Assembly (NCBI GenBank): GCA_046715235.1
Contig: JBKJZO010000012.1
Location: forward strand, 1-7,736
From: JBKJZO01 sp046715235
GTDB lineage: Bacteria > Actinomycetota > Actinomycetes > BP-191
DNA: 7,736 bases
Reading direction: 5' to 3'
Shown here: positions 1-6,767 of the stretch, piece after piece
How the letters are laid out: every line of letters begins with the position of its first letter
Position numbering within the stretch: position 1 is the first letter of the stretch
Made by a program: the position numbers and the translations under genes
Notes under the pieces: generated by a model
What the model saw: only the letters and a program-made list of their open reading frames with translations
Databases searched by the model: none
What the model was told of the DNA's origin: nothing

Positions 1-1
1 C

Positions 2-769
2 GTCACGGTCATGTGGGCCAACAACGAGGTCGGAACGATCCAGCCGGTCGAGGAACTCGCCGCGATCTGCGCTCAGGCAGAGGTGCCCTTCCACACTGAC
101 GCCGTGCAGGCCGTGGGCTTGGTTCCGGTGAGTTTCGCGGCATCCGGTGCTGACGCGATGACGATCAGCGGGCACAAGCTCGGCGGACCTCGCGGAGTCG
201 GCGCGCTGCTGCTGCGCACAGGCATCGCCATCACGCCGTTGCTGCACGGTGGCGGGCAGGAACGCGACGTTCGGTCGGGGACCGTCGACACACCGGGTGT
301 CGTCGGACTCGCCAGCGCTGTTGAGATCGCGGTCCGCGGTCAGGCCGAGCGAGCGCGCACCGTCGGCGCTCTGCGCGACGAGTTGGTCGCGAGGGTGCGG
401 GCCGCCGTACCCGAGGCCATCTACAACGGCGACCCCGTGCACCGGCTCGCCGGCAACGCGCACTTCTCGTTCCCCGGCTGCGAAGGCGATTCGCTGCTGA
501 TGCTGCTCGACGCGCGCGGCATCGAGTGCTCAACGGGTTCGGCGTGTACGGCGGGCGTCGCGCAGCCGAGCCATGTCGTGCTCGCACTCGGAGTGCACCC
601 CAACATCGCCCGCGGATCGTTGCGTTTCAGCCTCGGCTCACCCACCACCAGCGCGGACGTCGACGCGTTGGTCGAAGCGATCGTCCCGGTCGTTGAGCGC
701 GCTCGCCGTGCCGGGCTCACATCAGCGCCTCTGGCGCCGGCGACTAACCCAGCCGCGCGCACGCCATGA
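2..769 (+). CDS. iscS: Cysteine desulfurase, IscS/NifS family (5'-truncated)
   Basis: PLP-dependent cysteine desulfurase: it converts L-cysteine to L-alanine and holds the released sulfur as an enzyme persulfide for iron-sulfur clusters and tRNA thiolation in the cytosol. The frame is open from base 2, so the N-terminal part lies outside the window; the ATG at 11 is internal, in the conserved stretch MWANNEVGTIQPV. Visible motifs are HTDAVQ (PLP-ring contact region), SGHKLGGPRGVG with the Schiff-base lysine at codon 176-178, the RSGTVDTPG segment, and the mobile loop CSTGSACTAG with the catalytic cysteine at codon 545-547. About 255 residues are present of the roughly 390 usual in the family. 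The stop overlaps the mnmA start by 4 bp (ATGA), which suggests the enzyme donates sulfur to MnmA. The family is certain; that it is the general Fe-S desulfurase rather than one dedicated to tRNA is inference. Confidence 0.95.
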   Translation, partial: VTVMWANNEVGTIQPVEELAAICAQAEVPFHTDAVQAVGLVPVSFAASGADAMTISGHKLGGPRGVGALLLRTGIAITPLLHGGGQERDVRSGTVDTPGVVGLASAVEIAVRGQAERARTVGALRDELVARVRAAVPEAIYNGDPVHRLAGNAHFSFPGCEGDSLLMLLDARGIECSTGSACTAGVAQPSHVVLALGVHPNIARGSLRFSLGSPTTSADVDALVEAIVPVVERARRAGLTSAPLAPATNPAARTP

Positions 770-1857
770 GGGTTCTTGCCGCGATGTCCGGCGGCGTCGA
801 CTCGGCCGTTGCGGCGGGACGTGCCGTCGACGCGGGTCACGAGGTCACCGGAGTGCACCTCGCCCTGTCGGCAAAGCCGGCGAGTTCGCGCGTCGGTGCG
901 CGCGGGTGCTGCACGCTCGAGGACGCGAACGACGCTCGCCGCACCGCCGACGTACTCGGAATTCCCTTCTACGTTTGGGATTTCGCGGCGCCCTTCAAAG
1001 CGGCTGTCATCGACGACTTCGTGGCCGAGTACGCCGCGGGCCGAACGCCCAATCCGTGCATGCGCTGCAACGAGCAGATCAAGTTCGCCGCTCTTCTCGA
1101 CAAGGCGCTCGCGTTGGGCTTCGACTCGGTCTGCACCGGGCACTACGCGCAACTCGTCGACTCGCCGTCGGGACGCGAGCTGCACCGCGCGGTCGACCAC
1201 GGCAAGGACCAGTCCTACGTGCTCGGTGTTCTCACGAGCGACCAGATCGCGCACTCCATGTTCCCCTGCGGCTCGTCGACCAAGGACGCCATCCGCGCGG
1301 AGGCACAGACCCGCGGACTGGCGGTCGCGGCCAAGCCCGACTCGCACGATGTCTGCTTCATCCCCGACGGCGACACGGCAGGGTGGTTGCACTCGCGCCT
1401 GGGCGACGCGGCAGGCGCGATCGTCGACGAGGACGGCACCCAGCTCGGGCGGCACGACGGCGCCTTCGCCTTCACCGTGGGGCAACGCAAGGGCCTCAAC
1501 ATCGACCGGCCAGCTGCCGACGGCCGCGCGCGCTATGTCCTGTCGATCTCGCCGGTCACGTCGACTGTCACGGTCGGCGCAGCCGAGGCGCTCGACGTAC
1601 ACGACATCACCGCAACCTCGCCGTCGTGGACGCAGACGGCCCCCACCTCGGAGTTCGCCTGTCTCGCTCAGGTCCGGGCGCACGGCGAGCCGGTGCCCGC
1701 GACCGCGCACGTCAGCGACGGCACCGTCCGCGTTTCGCTGCACCGGCCGATCCGGGGCGTCGCACCCGGGCAGGCACTCGTTCTGTACGACGACACGCGA
1801 GTCGTCGGGGCTGCGACCATTGCCTCGACGTCATCGGTACCTGCGGGCGCCCGCTGA
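766..1857 (+). CDS. mnmA: tRNA-specific 2-thiouridylase MnmA (TrmU)
   Basis: ATP-dependent enzyme that places sulfur on C2 of the wobble uridine U34 in Lys, Glu and Gln tRNAs. The protein has 363 residues, normal for the family (E. coli about 368). The N-terminal PP-loop ATPase motif SGGVDS is at residues 8-13. NPCMRCNEQIKF holds the predicted catalytic Cys101. CTGHYAQ (123-129) and KDQSYVL (147-153) are family blocks. SHDVCFIPDGD carries Cys197, the expected partner for the persulfide/disulfide step. GQRKGLNI (239-246) opens the central domain, followed by a C-terminal beta-barrel. The ATG at 766 puts the PP-loop at the usual distance from the N-terminus. No Shine-Dalgarno sequence precedes it, so translation is probably coupled to the desulfurase gene through the ATGA overlap. 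The gene is intact. Confidence 0.97.
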   Translation: MRVLAAMSGGVDSAVAAGRAVDAGHEVTGVHLALSAKPASSRVGARGCCTLEDANDARRTADVLGIPFYVWDFAAPFKAAVIDDFVAEYAAGRTPNPCMRCNEQIKFAALLDKALALGFDSVCTGHYAQLVDSPSGRELHRAVDHGKDQSYVLGVLTSDQIAHSMFPCGSSTKDAIRAEAQTRGLAVAAKPDSHDVCFIPDGDTAGWLHSRLGDAAGAIVDEDGTQLGRHDGAFAFTVGQRKGLNIDRPAADGRARYVLSISPVTSTVTVGAAEALDVHDITATSPSWTQTAPTSEFACLAQVRAHGEPVPATAHVSDGTVRVSLHRPIRGVAPGQALVLYDDTRVVGAATIASTSSVPAGAR

Positions 1858-2852
1858 GCTGGCCTTCGGGCGCCGCGACCGGGATTGGCTCGATGCCCGC
1901 GGACGATCCCCGCGACGCCGCCGCGACCGTCGTCGGTGAGCTGCCTGACTGGACCCACCTGGCCGAACTGCCCGCGCGCGGCGTATCGGCCGGCATGCTC
2001 GGCCGGACCGCGGCGCTGCTCGCCGACCTGTACGTCGACCTGCAGCCGGCCGGGTGGCGCATCGTCGACCGGCCAGGACTCGATCACCGGCGTGCGGTCG
2101 ACCTGCTGCGGCGCGACCTCGACGAGTTCGAGGAGGCCGCGCAGGGCTACACCGGCCTGGTCAAGATTCAGGCGGCCGGTCCTTGGACGCTCGCAGCCGG
2201 CATCGAGCTGCACCGCGGCGACCGGCTGCTCGCCGATCCCGGGGCCGTCCGCGACCTCGCCCAGTCGCTGGGTGAGGGCTTACGGCGACATGCGGCGGAA
2301 GTGGCTCGCCGGGTCGCCGGCGCGACCGTCGTCGTACAGCTCGACGAGCCGTCACTCCCGGCGGTGATCGCCGGCCACATCAGGACCGCGAGCGGCTTCG
2401 GCGTGCTCCGCGAGGTGCCCGGCACGGACGCGACGGACGGGCTGCGCACTGTCATCGACGCGACCGGCGTGGCCACCGGCGTACACACCTGTGCGTCGCA
2501 GCCACCGCTGGAAGTGCTGCGCGCCGCCGGAGCGCGGTTCGTCAGCGTCGACGCAGCCATGCTGACTCGCCGCGACGACGACGAGATCGGCGAGCTGCTC
2601 GAAGCAGGGGTGCACCTGCTGCTCGGGCTCGTTCCTTCGACCGACGCCGACCTGCCGTCCGTCAGCGCGACGACCTCGCCGGCCCGCGAGCTGTGGCGCA
2701 GACTGTCGTACCCGGTTGAGACACTTGCGCAGAGGATCACCGTCACGCCGTCGTGCGGTCTGGCTCATGCGAGCCCGTCGTACGCGCGGACTGCGCTCGG
2801 CAGGGCGCGGGAGGCGGGCAGAGCGCTGGCAGAGGCACCAGAGGAGTCGTAG
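1854..2852 (+). CDS. MetE-like core methionine synthase homologue (cobalamin-independent type, C-terminal domain only)
   Basis: A TIM-barrel protein of about 332 residues related to the C-terminal catalytic half of cobalamin-independent methionine synthase; the N-terminal half of classical MetE (about 750 residues in all) is absent. Numbered from a start at 1854, it has GIGSMP (10-15, first strand), KIQAAGPWTL (104-113), QLDEPSLP (162-169, like the substrate-binding DEP segment of MetE), the zinc motif HTC (His211, Cys213), FVSVDAA with Asp233 where MetE has a Glu ligand, and TPSCGL (Cys301, third zinc ligand). A methyl transfer or thiol-alkylation role follows from these residues; the methyl donor is unknown. 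The start is uncertain. The first in-frame ATG (1893) would remove the conserved first strand, no GTG or TTG lies close upstream, and CTG at 1854 overlaps the mnmA stop as CTGA. I extend the gene to that CTG by inference. Mycobacteria carry a homologue, often labelled hypothetical, beside ligA. Confidence 0.82.
   Translation: MSWPSGAATGIGSMPADDPRDAAATVVGELPDWTHLAELPARGVSAGMLGRTAALLADLYVDLQPAGWRIVDRPGLDHRRAVDLLRRDLDEFEEAAQGYTGLVKIQAAGPWTLAAGIELHRGDRLLADPGAVRDLAQSLGEGLRRHAAEVARRVAGATVVVQLDEPSLPAVIAGHIRTASGFGVLREVPGTDATDGLRTVIDATGVATGVHTCASQPPLEVLRAAGARFVSVDAAMLTRRDDDEIGELLEAGVHLLLGLVPSTDADLPSVSATTSPARELWRRLSYPVETLAQRITVTPSCGLAHASPSYARTALGRAREAGRALAEAPEES
2841..2846 (+). promoter_or_regulatory. 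Ribosome binding site of ligA
   Basis: GAGGAG lies inside the last codons of the MetE-like gene, 9 nt before the GTG at 2856. This spacing favours GTG 2856 over the in-frame GTG at 2865, which would put the site 18 nt away. Confidence 0.6.
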
Positions 2853-2855
2853 GGC

Positions 2856-4931
2856 GTGGGAGTCGTGAGCGAGGGCAGTGCCGCCGGGGCGCCGGCGGAG
2901 GCGGCACACCGGCACGCCGAGCTCAGCCAGATGCTCGACGACCACGGCTACCGCTACTACGTGCTCGACTCGCCCGTCGTGTCCGACGCCGAGTACGACG
3001 AGCTCATGCGTGAGCTGACCGACCTCGAGACCCGCTACCCGGGGCTGCGCACGCCCGACTCGCCGACGCAGAAGGTCGCGGGCGGTTTCGCTACTCACTT
3101 CACGCCAGTGACACACCTCGAGCGGCTGATGAGCCTCGACAACGCGTTCACCGACGATGAGCTCGAGTCGTGGGCGTCGCGGGTCGACCGCGAGATCGGC
3201 GCCGGGCGGGCGTCGTACCTCTGCGAGTTGAAGATCGACGGGCTGGCCGTCGACCTGGTCTACGAGAACGGGCGGCTAGTCCGCGGCGCGACGCGTGGCG
3301 ACGGTCGCACCGGCGAGGACATCACCCCCAACATCCGCACCCTCGACGACATCCCCGACCGTCTCGCCGGCGAATCGGTGCCCGCGTTGCTCGAGGTGCG
3401 CGGCGAGGTCTACTTCCCGGTCGCCGGGTTTGCCGAACTCAACGAGCGGCTCGTCGCCGAGGGCAAGTCGCCGTTCGCCAACCCGCGCAACGCGGCCGCG
3501 GGGTCGCTTCGGCAGAAGGATCCGCGCGTCTCGGCGAGCCGTCCGCTGCGGATGATCGTGCACGGACTCGGTGCCCGTGACCGCTTCGAGCCCAAGACGC
3601 AGAGCGGGGCGTACGCCGCGCTGGCCGAGATGGGGCTGCCGGTCTCGTCCCGCTGCGAGGTGCGCGACGACCTGGCGGGCGTCCGCGCGTACATCGGTCA
3701 TTGGGGCGAGCACCGCCATGACATAGAGCATGAGATCGACGGCGTCGTCGTCAAGGTCGACGAGCTCGCGTTGCAGCGCCAGCTCGGGTCGACGTCGAAG
3801 TCGCCGCGGTGGGCGATCGCGTTCAAATACCCGCCCGAAGAAGTCACCACCAAGCTGCACGACATCAGGGTCAATGTCGGGCGCACCGGCCGGGTGACGC
3901 CGTTCGGATTCATGGAGCCGGTCCGGGTCTCGGGCTCGACCGTCTCGCTCGCGACGCTGCACAACCAGGACGAGGTCAAGCGCAAGGGCGTGTTGATCGG
4001 CGACACGGTCGTGCTGCGCAAGGCCGGCGACGTAATCCCCGAGATCGTGGGCCCCGTCGTCGATCTTCGTGACGGCAGCGAGCGCGAGTTCGTGATGCCG
4101 ACGCTCTGCCCGGAGTGCAAGACCGAGCTCGTTCGGCCCGAGGGCGAGGCCGACACGCGCTGCCCCAACACCGCCAGCTGTCCGGCTCAGGTGCGCGAGT
4201 CGATCTACCACTTCGGCTCGCGCGGCGCGCTCGACATCGACGGCCTCGGTTACAAGACCGGCATGGCCCTCATCGAGTCGGGCGCGGTCAAGGACATCGG
4301 CGACGTCTTCCACCTCACCGCGGAGCAGATCAGCGGTCTCGACGGCTTCGCTGAGATCTCGGTGCGCAACCTGCTCGACGGCATCGAGCGCGCGCGGCAC
4401 CGGCCGATCTGGCGGCTGCTCGTCGCCTTGTCGATCCGGCACGTCGGCCCGACCGCCGCGCAAGCGCTCGCCCGCGAGTTCCGCTCGGTCGACGCCATCG
4501 CCGCCGCGGCACCGGAGCAGCTCGCCGCCGTAGAAGGCGTCGGTATGACGATCGCGCAGGCGGCTGCCGCGTGGTTCGACGATCCGAGGCATCGCGACAT
4601 CGTCGAACGCATCCGCTCCGGCGGCGCGTCGATGGAGGACGAGACCGCTGACGAAGGCCCGCGTCCGCTCGAGGGCGTGACCGTCGTCATCACCGGTTCG
4701 CTGGCGACGCACAGCCGCGACTCGGCGACCGAAGCCGTGCAGTCCCGCGGCGGCAAGGTGTCCGGTTCGGTCTCGAAGAAGACCGACTTCGTCATCGTCG
4801 GGGACTCGCCGGGGTCGAAGTATGACAAGGCCGTCAGTCTCAACGTCCCTATCCTCGACGACCACGGTCTCGCGGTCCTGCTGACCGAGGGACCGGATGC
4901 GGCGCGTGCAATGGCGGTCGCGCAGCCCTAG
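2856..4931 (+). CDS. ligA: NAD-dependent DNA ligase LigA
   Basis: Seals nicks with 3'-OH and 5'-phosphate ends in replication (Okazaki fragments) and repair, using NAD+ to adenylate the enzyme. The 691 residues give the full domain order: Ia domain with the NMN-binding region (about 15-75, including YRYYVLDSPVVSDAEYDEL), the adenylation domain with the AMP-accepting Lys126 in CELKIDG, the OB fold (about 330-405, with NVGRTGRVTPF), a Cys4 zinc finger (Cys418, Cys421, Cys436, Cys442), the helix-hairpin-helix region (about 455-580) and a C-terminal BRCT domain (about 604-688, starting LEGVTVVITGSL). The start is GTG 2856, 3 bp after the preceding stop and with a good ribosome binding site; GTG 2865 is a minor alternative. 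Nothing is missing or broken. It is probably co-transcribed with the upstream genes. This ligase is essential in most bacteria. Confidence 0.98.
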   Translation: MGVVSEGSAAGAPAEAAHRHAELSQMLDDHGYRYYVLDSPVVSDAEYDELMRELTDLETRYPGLRTPDSPTQKVAGGFATHFTPVTHLERLMSLDNAFTDDELESWASRVDREIGAGRASYLCELKIDGLAVDLVYENGRLVRGATRGDGRTGEDITPNIRTLDDIPDRLAGESVPALLEVRGEVYFPVAGFAELNERLVAEGKSPFANPRNAAAGSLRQKDPRVSASRPLRMIVHGLGARDRFEPKTQSGAYAALAEMGLPVSSRCEVRDDLAGVRAYIGHWGEHRHDIEHEIDGVVVKVDELALQRQLGSTSKSPRWAIAFKYPPEEVTTKLHDIRVNVGRTGRVTPFGFMEPVRVSGSTVSLATLHNQDEVKRKGVLIGDTVVLRKAGDVIPEIVGPVVDLRDGSEREFVMPTLCPECKTELVRPEGEADTRCPNTASCPAQVRESIYHFGSRGALDIDGLGYKTGMALIESGAVKDIGDVFHLTAEQISGLDGFAEISVRNLLDGIERARHRPIWRLLVALSIRHVGPTAAQALAREFRSVDAIAAAAPEQLAAVEGVGMTIAQAAAAWFDDPRHRDIVERIRSGGASMEDETADEGPRPLEGVTVVITGSLATHSRDSATEAVQSRGGKVSGSVSKKTDFVIVGDSPGSKYDKAVSLNVPILDDHGLAVLLTEGPDAARAMAVAQP

Positions 4932-4952
4932 CCACGGCGCGCTGGGCGTGGC
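4931..4952 (+). other. Small inverted repeat after ligA, possible weak terminator or processing hairpin
   Basis: GCCACG (4931-4936) and CGTGGC (4947-4952) form a perfect 6-bp stem around a 10-nt loop, starting at the last base of the ligA stop. No T-run follows, so it is not a standard intrinsic terminator. In DNA this rich in G and C a 6-bp stem can occur by chance. It would fit a transcript boundary between ligA and gatC, but this is weak. Confidence 0.25.
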
Positions 4953-4963
4953 GCGGACGGCAA

Positions 4964-4969
4964 TAGACT
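4964..4969 (+). promoter_or_regulatory. Predicted -10 element for a leaderless gatC transcript
   Basis: TAGACT matches the actinobacterial -10 pattern TANNNT. Seven bases (4970-4976) separate it from the gatC ATG, so transcription would be expected to start at or next to the A of the ATG, giving a leaderless mRNA. No Shine-Dalgarno sequence lies between hexamer and ATG, which agrees with this. I see no TTGACA-like -35 at 16-19 bp spacing; actinobacterial promoters often lack a clear one. Confidence 0.5.
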
Positions 4970-4976
4970 GCCCGGC

Positions 4977-5273
4977 ATGTCCATCACGCGTGACGAGGTC
5001 GCGCACCTCGCCCGGCTCGCGCGGATCGAGCTCTCCGACGCCGAGCTCGACTCGTTCGCCTCCCAGCTCGATGTGATCCTCGGCGCGGTCGCCCGGGTCG
5101 GTGAGGTCGCCGCGGCCGACATCCCGCCGACCAGTCATTCGGTCCCGATCGAGAACGTCTTCCGGCCGGATGTCGTGCGCCCTTCGCTCGGCGCCGAGGC
5201 CGCACTGGCCGGTGCGCCCGCGGTCGAGGACGGCCGGTTCCGCGTCCCGCGCATCCTCGATGAGGAGGCGTAG
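4977..5273 (+). CDS. gatC: Asp-tRNAAsn/Glu-tRNAGln amidotransferase subunit GatC
   Basis: Small structural subunit of the GatCAB amidotransferase; it wraps around GatA and GatB, stabilises GatA and has no catalytic residues. The 98 residues match the family's usual 95-100. The N-terminal helices include DEVAHLARLARIELSDAEL (6-24), followed by the helix FASQLDVILGAV, the linker with IPPTSH (49-54), and the typical tail with FRPDVVRPSL. The start is the ATG at 4977, directly at the family's normal N-terminus, with no ribosome binding site but a -10 hexamer close upstream. gatA follows after 3 bp, and the end of gatC carries its ribosome binding site. It is the first gene of the gatCAB group, so the set can probably be transcribed independently of ligA. 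Confidence 0.96.
   Translation: MSITRDEVAHLARLARIELSDAELDSFASQLDVILGAVARVGEVAAADIPPTSHSVPIENVFRPDVVRPSLGAEAALAGAPAVEDGRFRVPRILDEEA
5262..5268 (+). promoter_or_regulatory. Ribosome binding site of gatA
   Basis: GAGGAGG, the strongest Shine-Dalgarno match I found in the window, lies within the last codons of gatC. An 8-nt spacer leads to GTG 5277. It fixes that start over the in-frame ATG at 5295 and the out-of-frame GTG at 5281. Confidence 0.8.
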
Positions 5274-5276
5274 CGG

Positions 5277-6767
5277 GTGGGTGACCTGATCCGGATGACT
5301 GCCGCGCAGATCGCGGCGACGATCGCGGCCGGTGAAGCCTCTGCCGTAGAGGTCGCCCAGGCGCACCTCGACCGAATCGCCGCGGTCGACGACAAGCTGC
5401 ACGCCTTCCTGCACGTCGACGACGAGGGCGCGCTGGCCCAGGCGCGCGCTGTCGACGATGCGCGCGGCCGCGGTGACGCGCTCGGCCCGCTGGCCGGCGT
5501 ACCGCTTGCCATCAAGGACGTGCTGGCGACGAAGGGCATCCCGACGACCTGCGCGTCCAAGATCCTCGCGGGCTGGCTGCCGCCGTACGACGCGACGGTC
5601 ACCGCGCGGCTCAAGGCCGCCGGCGTGGTCATCGTCGGCAAGACCAACATGGACGAGTTCGCCATGGGCTCGTCGACCGAGAACTCTGCATTCGGCCCGA
5701 CGTCCAACCCGTGGTCGCTCGACCGCATCCCCGGCGGGTCGGGCGGCGGCTCCGCTGCCGCGGTCGCGTCGTTCATGGCGCCGCTCGCGATCGGCACCGA
5801 CACGGGTGGGTCGATCCGCCAGCCCGCCGCCGTCACCGGGACCGTGGGAGTGAAGCCGACGTACGGCGGCGTCTCGCGATACGGGCTCGTCGCGTTTTCG
5901 TCGTCGCTCGACCAGGCCGGCCCGTGCGCGCGCACCGTGCTCGACGCGGCGCTGCTGCACTCGGTCATCGCCGGCTACGACCCGCTCGACTCGACGTCCA
6001 TCGACGCGCCGGTCCCGGCCGTCGTCGAGGCGGCGCGCAACGCTGATGTGTCAGGACTGCGCGTCGGTGTCGTCAAGGAGCTCGGCGGCGAGGGCTATCA
6101 GCCCGGCGTCGAGGCCAGGTTCCACGAGGCGGTCGAGCTGCTCGGCGAGCTCGGCGCACAGGTCGTCGAGGTCTCGTGCCCCCACTTCCTGTACGCGCTG
6201 CCGGCGTATTACCTGATCGCGCCCAGCGAGGCGTCGTCGAACCTCGCCCGCTTCGACGCGATGCGATACGGGTTGCGGGTCGGTGACGACGGCACCCGCA
6301 GCGCCGAGGAAGTCATGGCGTTGACGCGCGAGGCCGGCTTCGGCCCGGAGGTGAAGCGGCGCATCATCCTCGGCACCTACGCCCTGTCGTCGGGCTATTA
6401 CGACGCCTACTACGGCCAGGCGCAGAAGGTCCGCACGCTCATCACCCGCGACTTCGACGCAGCGTTCGAGCAGGTCGATGTCCTCGTCTCGCCCACGACG
6501 CCGACCACGGCGTTCAAGCTGGGGGAGCGGGTCGACGATCCACTCGCGATGTACCTCGCCGACCTCTGCACGATCCCGTCCAACCTCGCGGGCAACGCCG
6601 CGATGTCGCTGCCGTGCGGCCTCTCCGACGACGGGTTGCCCGTCGGGCTGCAGATCATGGCGCCGACTCTCGCCGACGACCGGCTCTACCGCGTCGGGTC
6701 GGCGTACGAAGCCGCTCTGACCGCGCGACTCGGTCGCCCGCTCCTCGACCAGGCGCCGGCACTGTGA
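5277..6767 (+). CDS. gatA: Asp-tRNAAsn/Glu-tRNAGln amidotransferase subunit A (glutaminase) GatA
   Basis: Amidase-signature subunit that hydrolyses glutamine and releases ammonia, which travels to GatB to amidate the misacylated tRNA. At 496 residues it has normal length. The full Ser-cisSer-Lys triad is present: Lys80 in GVPLAIKDV, Ser155 in GGSGGGSAAA and the nucleophile Ser179 in DTGGSIRQP. The flanking signature runs from about residue 117 (VVIVGKTNMDEFAMGSS) to 197. C-terminal conserved blocks include GTYALSSGYYDAYY (366-379), DVLVSPTTPT (401-410), and the stretch around IPSNLAGN and LPVGLQIM. The GTG start at 5277 has a strong ribosome binding site. The stop is shared with the gatB start (GTGA), so the two subunits are probably translationally coupled. 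No pfkA lies between gatA and gatB, unlike the mycobacterial arrangement I recall. Confidence 0.98.
   Translation: MGDLIRMTAAQIAATIAAGEASAVEVAQAHLDRIAAVDDKLHAFLHVDDEGALAQARAVDDARGRGDALGPLAGVPLAIKDVLATKGIPTTCASKILAGWLPPYDATVTARLKAAGVVIVGKTNMDEFAMGSSTENSAFGPTSNPWSLDRIPGGSGGGSAAAVASFMAPLAIGTDTGGSIRQPAAVTGTVGVKPTYGGVSRYGLVAFSSSLDQAGPCARTVLDAALLHSVIAGYDPLDSTSIDAPVPAVVEAARNADVSGLRVGVVKELGGEGYQPGVEARFHEAVELLGELGAQVVEVSCPHFLYALPAYYLIAPSEASSNLARFDAMRYGLRVGDDGTRSAEEVMALTREAGFGPEVKRRIILGTYALSSGYYDAYYGQAQKVRTLITRDFDAAFEQVDVLVSPTTPTTAFKLGERVDDPLAMYLADLCTIPSNLAGNAAMSLPCGLSDDGLPVGLQIMAPTLADDRLYRVGSAYEAALTARLGRPLLDQAPAL

Noticed and set aside
421..1743. Long minus-strand open frame of 440 codons opposite mnmA and the desulfurase gene
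   Set aside because: Composition and position mark it as a shadow of the plus-strand genes; no motif, credible start context or ribosome binding site supports it.
573..1853. In-frame upstream extension of the MetE-like gene running through mnmA and into the desulfurase gene
   Set aside because: The translated stretch is low-complexity Arg/Ala/Ser-rich sequence out of frame with two confirmed genes. Conserved MetE-like sequence begins only near 1860.
4931..4952. Strong rho-independent terminator after ligA
   Set aside because: The stem is only 6 bp with a 10-nt loop and no following T-run. I kept it only as a weak inverted repeat.
3276..5960. Open frame of 894 codons on the minus strand, opposite ligA, gatC and the start of gatA
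   Set aside because: It is rich in Arg, Ala, Asp and Gly, matches no family I recognise, and lies opposite three clearly real genes across their junctions. Long antisense open frames are expected in high-GC DNA because stop codons are rare there.
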